64,000 nt of DNA from NCBI GenBank assembly GCA_024235675.1, contig JACKLZ010000003.1, positions 124,001 to 188,000 of the forward strand, given 5' to 3'. Below the pieces are notes generated by a model, which did not search any database, was not told where the DNA came from, and saw nothing but the letters and a program-made list of their open reading frames with translations. A program made the translations under genes and the position numbers. This DNA comes from Zoogloeaceae bacterium (GTDB taxonomy: Bacteria; Pseudomonadota; Gammaproteobacteria; Burkholderiales; Rhodocyclaceae). Positions 58,167-64,000 of this stretch are shown here, piece after piece; the first letter of the stretch is position 1; every line of letters begins with the position of its first letter.

Positions 58167-59704
58167 GATTGGGGCTCCTTGACGAGAGAGGGGGCTAGCG
58201 CGCGGCCGTAGACGTCGCGGTAGCGCTGGAACATCAGGGCGTCACTGTAGCGCGCTTCGACGCGGCGGATACCGGCATCGCGGGCGGCGCGCCTGCGCTC
58301 GGGGTGGCCGAGCAGGTCGAGCGCGGCGTCGGCCAGGGCTTGCGGGTCGGCAATGCCGACCACGGCGCCGGCGCTGCCAAAGGCCCGATCCTCGGCGTCG
58401 CCGCCTTCGATCAGTTGCCGGCAGGCGCCGACGTCGGTGCTCACGCAGGGCACGCCGGCGGCAAAGGCTTCGAGCACCACCAGCGGCAGGGCTTCGGAGA
58501 TGGAACTGAGCACCACCAGGCCGATCTTCGGTAGCAAAGCGTCGATGCGTTGCATGCCGAGCAGGCGGACGGTGTCGCCCAGATCGAGGCTGTCGATCAG
58601 GTTGCGGCATTCGGCCACATAGGCCGGGTCTTCGTCGAGCGGGCCGGCGATCCAGGCCTCGGCCCCGGGCAGGCGGGTGATGACCGTGCGCATGGCGCGG
58701 ATGAAGTTCTTCACGTCCTTGATCGGCACCACCCGGCCGATCAGGCACAGCACCGGCGGGATGGCGTCGCCGCGTTGCGCGCGCAGCGGGGCGAGCCGGG
58801 CAATCGACACGCCGTTGGGGATCACCTGTGTGCGCTCGGCGGCGGCGCCGTCGGTGATCTGGCGGGCGCGGTTGACTTCGTACAGCGAGATGATTGGATC
58901 GGCCGCATCGTAGCTCAGCCGGCCCATCCATTCGAAGAAGCGGATCCACAGCTGGCGGAAGTAGGACAGCTCGGTCGGGTCGCGCTGGAAGGCGTTGCGG
59001 TTGTCGTGGATCCACTCGCTCTGGAACAGGTCGATCTTGCGTTCCTTGGTGTAGATGCCGTGCTCGGTGAGGATCAGCGGACGACCGGTGGCTTGCGCCA
59101 GCAGCGCGCCGAGAAAGCCGGCGTAGCCGGTCGAGATGCTGTGGTAGGCGCGTGCCGGGATGAGCCCGTCGGCAATCTGTGCGAGCTGCCACAACGGCTG
59201 GTGCATGATGCGCACCGACCAGAAATAGTCGACAAAGCTGGGGTCGGAGCAGTGCTTGCGGTAGTGGTCGGTGATGCGCTGCCAGGCCGCCTCGGCGTGG
59301 CGGAAGTCGTGCTCGGGGATGGCGCCGCCCGGCCGGATGTGGGCGCAGGCGGTCTGCATCAGTTTGGGCGTGACGGCCGCACCGCCGCGAAAGGCGGTAT
59401 GCAGGGCGTCGATATCGGCAAAGGCGGCGGTGTTGCCGGTGCGGGCGTGCGGGGTGTCGGGCGCCTCGGACAGGCTGTCGTGCAGGAAATGGGTTTCCAG
59501 ATGCACCACATTGGCGGGCATCTCGTAGCGCATGGCCGGGTAGTCGTCGCGGCGGCTGCCGAGAAACACCAGCGCAAAGCGCACATCGGGATGGGCCAGG
59601 ATGATCTGGTGCATCCACGAGGACACCCCGCCCGACACGAACGGGTAGGTGCCTTCGAGCAGCAGCGCCACGTCGGCGTCGGCGGCGGTGGGGTAGGCGC
59701 TCAT
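58163..59704 (-). CDS. pelF: Pel polysaccharide glycosyltransferase PelF
   Basis: A 513-residue GT4-type cytoplasmic glycosyltransferase. The start at 59704 (MSAYPTAADADVALLLEGTYPFVSGGVSSWMHQII) overlaps the pelE stop and gives the characteristic PelF N-terminus; the frame upstream is Arg-rich noise. VCLIGRVVPIKDVKNFIRAM is the conserved GT4 core, and SSISEALPLVVLEAFAAGVPCVSTDVG holds the E-x7-E donor-binding motif. It polymerises the Pel chain (GalNAc/GlcNAc-containing) with PelD, PelE and PelG. Confidence 0.96.
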   Translation of the reverse strand: MSAYPTAADADVALLLEGTYPFVSGGVSSWMHQIILAHPDVRFALVFLGSRRDDYPAMRYEMPANVVHLETHFLHDSLSEAPDTPHARTGNTAAFADIDALHTAFRGGAAVTPKLMQTACAHIRPGGAIPEHDFRHAEAAWQRITDHYRKHCSDPSFVDYFWSVRIMHQPLWQLAQIADGLIPARAYHSISTGYAGFLGALLAQATGRPLILTEHGIYTKERKIDLFQSEWIHDNRNAFQRDPTELSYFRQLWIRFFEWMGRLSYDAADPIISLYEVNRARQITDGAAAERTQVIPNGVSIARLAPLRAQRGDAIPPVLCLIGRVVPIKDVKNFIRAMRTVITRLPGAEAWIAGPLDEDPAYVAECRNLIDSLDLGDTVRLLGMQRIDALLPKIGLVVLSSISEALPLVVLEAFAAGVPCVSTDVGACRQLIEGGDAEDRAFGSAGAVVGIADPQALADAALDLLGHPERRRAARDAGIRRVEARYSDALMFQRYRDVYGRALAPSLVKEPQS

Positions 59705-60693
59705 CGGGGGCTCCAGAACTGTGCCACTTTCTGCACGCCCATCATGCCGCGCCAGCTCTCCAGCGGGGCGAGCAGACGTCGCACTGCCGCGAAGTCGCGG
59801 CGTAAAAAGGCCAGTTCGGCCAGATGCGGCAGCACGCGGTGGTCGGGCAGGCCGGCCGCGCGGGCGGCCTCGAAGGCTACCTCGGCCTCGAGGCCTCTGC
59901 CCAGCGCCAGCAGGCATTGCCCGCAGCGCAGGTAGAGGCCCGCGCCGTTCGGCCGCAGCGCGAGCGCCTCGCGCGCGTGATGCAGCCCTGCCTCGGCGGC
60001 ATGGGTGCGCAGGTCACCCTGCGCCAGTTGCTGATAGATCAGCTCCCAATACAGGCCGGCCAGTCGGGTGTGGGCGAGTGCCTGGGTGATGGGGCTGCGC
60101 GCGCTGGCGAGGCGCTGGCGCTCGGCCTGGATCTGCGCGTTGAGCGTCTTTTCCTTGCGATCGAGCATGCCGTAGGCGAGCAGGCGCAGGTCTTCGCTGT
60201 CGTCGCCGAGCAGATCGCGCAGCAACGGGCTGGCGACGCGGCCGGGGACATGCTGGAGCGCGACCAGGGCTTTGAGGCGCTGCGGGGTGGGCACCCGCGG
60301 GTTGCGCAAAAAACCGTTGACGCCGGTCTGGTGGAAGCCGCTGCGCTCGCGTTGATGCGGATCGAGCGCGGGCAGTTCGAGCGTATGCAAGCCGCGTGGC
60401 CGGCGTGTCATCAGGCGGTAGCGGCCAATCCACAAGCCGGCCACGATGCCGGCAAACCCCAGCAGGGGGATGAAGGCCGACAGGGCAAACATCAAGAGCC
60501 CGCTGGCGCGCCGTGAGTGGGCGGTGAGCGTGGGCATGAGTGCCAGCGCGCTCAGCGCGAGCAGGGCACTGGCGCTCAGGTGGGCCAGCAAGAAGATGGC
60601 GAGCGGGTGCGGGTGGCTGTCGGCGGTGCCGAGCAGCCACAGCGCGAGCCCTTCAAGCAGCAGTGCTGACAGGCCGCTGAACAGGGCGAACAT
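59701..60693 (-). CDS. pelE: Pel synthase-complex membrane protein PelE
   Basis: A 330-residue protein. The ATG at 60693 (MFALFSGLSALLLEGLALWLL) is preferred over an Arg/Pro-rich extension. Two N-terminal helices are followed by a soluble TPR-like helical domain (LLRDLLGDDSEDLRLLAYGMLDRKEKTLN, and REALALRPNGAGLYLRCGQCLLALGRG), as in PelE. It overlaps pelD by 41 bases and pelF by four. It scaffolds the PelD-PelF-PelG complex. Confidence 0.93.
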   Translation of the reverse strand: MFALFSGLSALLLEGLALWLLGTADSHPHPLAIFLLAHLSASALLALSALALMPTLTAHSRRASGLLMFALSAFIPLLGFAGIVAGLWIGRYRLMTRRPRGLHTLELPALDPHQRERSGFHQTGVNGFLRNPRVPTPQRLKALVALQHVPGRVASPLLRDLLGDDSEDLRLLAYGMLDRKEKTLNAQIQAERQRLASARSPITQALAHTRLAGLYWELIYQQLAQGDLRTHAAEAGLHHAREALALRPNGAGLYLRCGQCLLALGRGLEAEVAFEAARAAGLPDHRVLPHLAELAFLRRDFAAVRRLLAPLESWRGMMGVQKVAQFWSPR

Positions 60694-61990
60694 GGCAATC
60701 CTCGAGCAGGGTGGAGAGCAGCTGGGGGGCCGGCGTGGCGTCGAGCCGGTAGGCATGCAAGGCGATGCCCAACTCGCCCGGCGGCGCGCCCAGGTGCTGG
60801 GTGAGCCAGGCGTCGAGCCGGTCGAAATAGCCCTCGATGGCGGCGGCGCCGGTCAGCGGCATGAGCACCAGCAGCACTTCGCGCCCGCCTTCGCGGGTGT
60901 GCCAGGTGACGTCGAGTGTGCGTTGCAGGCGGTGCCATTGCAGGGGCAGATCGTCGAGCACCGGCCGGCTGCCGTAGGTGAGCGCCACAATGGCGCTGGG
61001 CAGGCCGCTGTCGCGCGTGACATGCCACATGCGTTGCAGCTCGAGCGCAAACTCGGGCGGGCAGTCGGAGACGGCCGCGCGTACCGGCGCAATGATGTCG
61101 CGGCTGGCGAGGCTGTCGGCGTAGTAGCCGACCAGCAGGTTGATGACCTGCAAGGTGTCCTCGTTCAGCGCAAAGAAGGGCATGGACTCGACCACCAGTA
61201 CGCCGTGGTCGGTCCCGCGCAGGTCGCGCAGGCGGCTGACCACCAGATACTGGCTGCCGTGATGCTCGGGCAGTGCGTCACTGGCGACATGGCACAGGCC
61301 GTTTTCGGCGGCGGCGGCACGCACCAGCGGACCGTTGGGGGCGAAGGCAAAGGGGGCTCCGAGCTGGCCGGCCGGCGCGCCGGTGGTGTCGGGCGGATAC
61401 AGCGCCGCGCGCTCGACCTGACCGAACTGCGCCAGGAGCTTGAGCAGTGCATCGGCGCCGGGCAGCGGCCCGCTGGCGTCGGTGATGAGCAGATCGCGCA
61501 GTCCGGTGAGCGCGTCGCGCATCGACACCGGGCGGCTGATCAGATCCTGCTCCAGGCGGTCGTGCGAGACGCGCAGCAAATAGTGCTGGCGGGTGAGTTG
61601 GTCGAGCCGCTCCTGCACATAGCGGGCATGGGTATCGGCCCGGCGTACGCGGCTGCGCCAGATCGAGGCGAACTCGCCGCACACCATCACCAGCACCAGG
61701 GTGCCCAGAAAATAGAGTTGCGGCGTGGCGGCACTGACCCGCCCGGTGTTGACCAGCGCGAGCCAGGCGCCGAGCAGCACGATGCTGCCGATCACGCCCA
61801 GCATCGGGCCGTAGCGTAGCGCAATGAGCACCGGGCCGAGGATGGGCCAGGGAAAGCTGGCCCAGGCAAACAGCGGGTCGGCCGGGTTGATCCACCACGC
61901 CAGCACAAGCAGCAGCACCGGCAGGACAACGGTCTCTGCCACTGCGTGGGGCGGTACCCGGAGTGGGGCGATCAGGTGTCGGAAAGGCAT
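60653..61990 (-). CDS. pelD: c-di-GMP receptor PelD
   Basis: A 445-residue regulator of Pel synthesis. Four N-terminal helices (about residues 15-105) are followed by a GAF domain (about 155-290) and a degenerate GGDEF domain. A candidate inhibitory-site R-x-x-D is RTLD at residues 357-360 (LQRTLDVTWHTREGG), at about the same position as in PelD of Pseudomonas aeruginosa. The catalytic GG(D/E)EF is absent, so it senses rather than makes c-di-GMP. The start at 61990 lies eight bases after pelC. Confidence 0.93.
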   Translation of the reverse strand: MPFRHLIAPLRVPPHAVAETVVLPVLLLVLAWWINPADPLFAWASFPWPILGPVLIALRYGPMLGVIGSIVLLGAWLALVNTGRVSAATPQLYFLGTLVLVMVCGEFASIWRSRVRRADTHARYVQERLDQLTRQHYLLRVSHDRLEQDLISRPVSMRDALTGLRDLLITDASGPLPGADALLKLLAQFGQVERAALYPPDTTGAPAGQLGAPFAFAPNGPLVRAAAAENGLCHVASDALPEHHGSQYLVVSRLRDLRGTDHGVLVVESMPFFALNEDTLQVINLLVGYYADSLASRDIIAPVRAAVSDCPPEFALELQRMWHVTRDSGLPSAIVALTYGSRPVLDDLPLQWHRLQRTLDVTWHTREGGREVLLVLMPLTGAAAIEGYFDRLDAWLTQHLGAPPGELGIALHAYRLDATPAPQLLSTLLEDCHVRPVQRPVSTAA

Positions 61991-61998
61991 TCGGCGCT

Positions 61999-62526
61999 TT
62001 AGCGGACGACTGGCGCGAGCAGCGACTTGATCAGCGTTTGCGCCACCGCCGCCAACGAATCGCGGCCCCAGCCGGTGCGCGCGCCGACGCCGGTCCACAC
62101 GGTGCTGCCGTCGTCGACATCAATGATGTGCAGCGCCAGACCGACCGCCGGCTCGCCATCGACGCCGACCTTGTATTGCCATTCGTCCACCGTGCCGGTG
62201 AGCAGGTAGCGCACGCCGGCGCTGCGGGCCCAATGGATGGCCGCTTCGGTGTCGGCCGCCGGGGCCGGGTCGAATAGGGCGTCGCGCGCCGGCGCGGGCG
62301 GGCGCACCACCTCCTTGACGCCCAGGGTGTGCAGCAGCGCACGGGCGACGGCTTCGGCGCGGGCGCCGGCCATCGGCGTGGTGGTGGTGTTTTCCAGCGT
62401 GAGCACGGCCCAGCGCGCCTCGGGCGAGGCGCTGCGATTGTGCACGCGGTCGGTGACGGCGCAGCCGCTGAGGACGGTGATGAGGCACATCAGGCGCAGG
62501 ACAGGGTGGGCAAGCAGGGTTTTCAT
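61999..62526 (-). CDS. pelC: Pel outer-membrane lipoprotein PelC
   Basis: A 175-residue lipoprotein with lipobox LSGC (Cys near residue 22). WAVLTLENTTTTPMAGARAEAVARALLHTLGVKEVV and GVRYLLTGTVDEWQYKVG match PelC, which forms a periplasmic dodecamer ring funnelling Pel to the PelB pore. It sits between pelB and pelD. Confidence 0.94.
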   Translation of the reverse strand: MKTLLAHPVLRLMCLITVLSGCAVTDRVHNRSASPEARWAVLTLENTTTTPMAGARAEAVARALLHTLGVKEVVRPPAPARDALFDPAPAADTEAAIHWARSAGVRYLLTGTVDEWQYKVGVDGEPAVGLALHIIDVDDGSTVWTGVGARTGWGRDSLAAVAQTLIKSLLAPVVR

Positions 62527-62541
62527 GTCGATCCCGTGGGC

Positions 62542-64000
62542 TCAGAAGAACAGTTGATAGTCGAGAAACAGGGCGGAACTGCGGCCGGCATCGCCTTCAC
62601 CGCCCTTGTCGTGTTGCACGCCGATGAGAAACTGGTCGGCGCCGAAGAGCCGGCCGCTCAGGCCGAGCTCGACCCCGTAGCCATAGCCGCGGCCGCTGAC
62701 ATGGTTGAGGTCGAGTGTGGCGTAGGGCACCAGCGCGCGTTGCAGGCCGTGGCGCTGGCGGTTGTTGACCGTCACCCGCGCGCCGCGAAACAGGTAGCTG
62801 TCGGGCAGCAGCGGGGCGAGGCCGCCGGGCAGGATCGAGGCCAGCGCGGCACGGTCATCGGCGTTGTCACCGATATCGGCGCGAAAGCGATAGCCGCCGA
62901 CATACACCCCGGCTTCGATCTCGGGCCGGCCGCGGGTCAGGCGATGGGTGTAGTCGAGCTGCCAGCGATCGGCGCGGCCCAGGCCGAGGCCGTGCTGGGT
63001 GCTGTAGCGGCTGTGTGCCCACTGGGCGGCAATGCGCTCGCGCGAACTGAGGCCGTAGGCGGCGCTGGCGAGGACTTCGTCCTTCATGCCGGCGGCGCGT
63101 AGCGCGGCGCTCTCGTTGGCGGGCAGCGCGACGCCGGCGTCGAGGGCGAAGGCCCAGCGCTGGTCGAGGGTGACGTCGTGCCCGGCCCAGACGGGGGTGG
63201 TGTCGGTCAGGCCGTGGCGGCGGGCGACGCCGAGACGGGTGACGCCCGCGTCGGTGGTCCACGCGACTTCAACACTGGCCTGGCGCTCGTTGGGGGCGGC
63301 GGCGAGCGCGCCGCTGCCGTTCAGGCGACGCTGGATGCTGCCCAGGGTGAGGCTGAGCTTGAGCCGGGGGGCGAGGCGCAGGCGCAGTTCGGCGTGCTGG
63401 GCCTGCTCCTTGAAGGCATCGAGCTTGTGCGCGGCGGCGTCCAGGCGCAGGCGGTGGGCCTGGTCGAGCAGGGCATCGCTCATCTGCAAATGCAGCTCGT
63501 TGTTGTGGCGCTGATCGTCGGCCGCGGCATGGGTGACGCTGGCGACCACCTCAGGCCGGCCGAGGCGGTCGGCGATTTCGGCGCGCTGGGCGGCGGGCAG
63601 GGCGGTGTCGCGGCGGGCCAGGATGTCGGCCAGCGTGGCGCGATCGTCACTGGCCAGCGCGACCGCGGCTTCGGCCCACAGCGGGCGGGTCAGGGCGCGG
63701 GCGTAACGCTCCCACAGAAAGCCGCGTGCGCCGTCGATGTCGCCCTGGTCGAGCAGCCAGCTCATGGCCAGGTCGCGCAGCAGCGGGGTGTCGAGCGGGT
63801 CGGCCTCGCCGTCCTGTCGCATCAGCGCGCGCAGCAACTGGTCGCTGGTGTCGCCGGGGCGTTGCTGGCGGGCCAGGCGGGTTTCGGCGGCGCGGCGAGC
63901 CAGCTCGGCGGCAGCATCGGGCGACGGTTGTGGGTGCTGCGGCCGACGCTGCCGCCAGAGTTGTTCGCGTAGTCGCCAGGCGCGGTCGAGCTCGCCGGCC
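62542..64000 (-). CDS. pelB: Pel outer-membrane export protein PelB, C-terminal part
   Basis: The minus-strand frame is open from the window edge to the stop at 62542 (486 codons seen), so the N-terminus with most of the TPR repeats is outside. The visible part has TPR-like helices (AELARRAAETRLARQQRPGD, WLLDQGDIDGARGFLWERY), then a 16-strand-type beta-barrel domain rich in alternating aromatic strands, ending in FLDYQLFF with a C-terminal Phe typical of outer-membrane proteins. pelA would be expected upstream, beyond the window. Confidence 0.92.
   Translation of the reverse strand, partial: AGELDRAWRLREQLWRQRRPQHPQPSPDAAAELARRAAETRLARQQRPGDTSDQLLRALMRQDGEADPLDTPLLRDLAMSWLLDQGDIDGARGFLWERYARALTRPLWAEAAVALASDDRATLADILARRDTALPAAQRAEIADRLGRPEVVASVTHAAADDQRHNNELHLQMSDALLDQAHRLRLDAAAHKLDAFKEQAQHAELRLRLAPRLKLSLTLGSIQRRLNGSGALAAAPNERQASVEVAWTTDAGVTRLGVARRHGLTDTTPVWAGHDVTLDQRWAFALDAGVALPANESAALRAAGMKDEVLASAAYGLSSRERIAAQWAHSRYSTQHGLGLGRADRWQLDYTHRLTRGRPEIEAGVYVGGYRFRADIGDNADDRAALASILPGGLAPLLPDSYLFRGARVTVNNRQRHGLQRALVPYATLDLNHVSGRGYGYGVELGLSGRLFGADQFLIGVQHDKGGEGDAGRSSALFLDYQLFF

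Overview
The window is about 65% GC, and its gene content fits a betaproteobacterium of the Rhodocyclales type (Thauera, Azoarcus or Zoogloea relatives). Indicators are a Pel exopolysaccharide operon, several TRAP carboxylate transporters, an aromatic-acid catabolic cluster, a DUF3683-type FAD/Fe-S dehydrogenase, NPCAAK-repeat proteins and a type I-C CRISPR-Cas system. The genus is inferred from gene content, not from a marker gene.

Layout: 1-2670 holds the 5' part of a secreted repeat-module protein, a decayed ISAs1-type transposase with a 9-bp minisatellite, and an AT-rich stretch with no convincing gene. 2671-4848 holds the RNA ligase gene rtcB and a small membrane protein, each preceded by a copy of the same roughly 119-bp promoter/start segment. 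4875-10497 is a tripartite RND efflux operon. 10517-13373 is a TAXI-type TRAP transporter.

13526-25167 is a complete type I-C CRISPR-Cas locus on the minus strand. Its order is WYL regulator, cas3, cas5c, cas8c (with an internal cas11c start), cas7, cas4, cas1, cas2, leader and an array of 27 intact repeats plus one degenerate end repeat. A plus-strand toxin-antitoxin pair (RHH antitoxin and PIN toxin) with its own promoter and operator sits between cas7 and cas4. It separates the interference and adaptation halves. Two spacers in the array match the same sequence.

25377-38071 is an aromatic-acid degradation island with an IclR and a LysR regulator. It encodes an FAD monooxygenase, a VOC-fold putative ring-cleaving dioxygenase, a fumarylacetoacetate-hydrolase-type enzyme, a maleylacetoacetate-isomerase-like GST, a metallo-beta-lactamase-fold protein with altered metal ligands, a TRAP importer and an MFS exporter. 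A plausible route is uptake, hydroxylation, ring opening, isomerisation and hydrolysis. No classical gentisate or homogentisate dioxygenase is visible in the window. A mosaic intergenic repeat lies inside the island, and a broken SbmA/BacA-like gene follows it.

38435-49861 holds envelope and signalling genes: a DegP/MucD protease, a QseBC-like two-component system, a redox/metal-looking group (an NPCAAK-repeat peptide, a cytochrome c flanked by NPCAAK repeats, a His-rich protein and a cupredoxin-like protein), a STAS-like protein, an EAL-HDOD protein and a MoaD/BNR-propeller pair. 49871-54499 encodes a very large FAD/Fe-S dehydrogenase and a cytochrome c.

54530-64000 is the minus-strand pel operon, pelB (partial)-C-D-E-F-ridA-G. 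A RidA-family gene is inserted with overlapping start and stop codons, and two FMN-split-barrel genes follow, one fused to GAF and DNA-binding-like domains. The c-di-GMP receptor PelD links this operon to second-messenger control.
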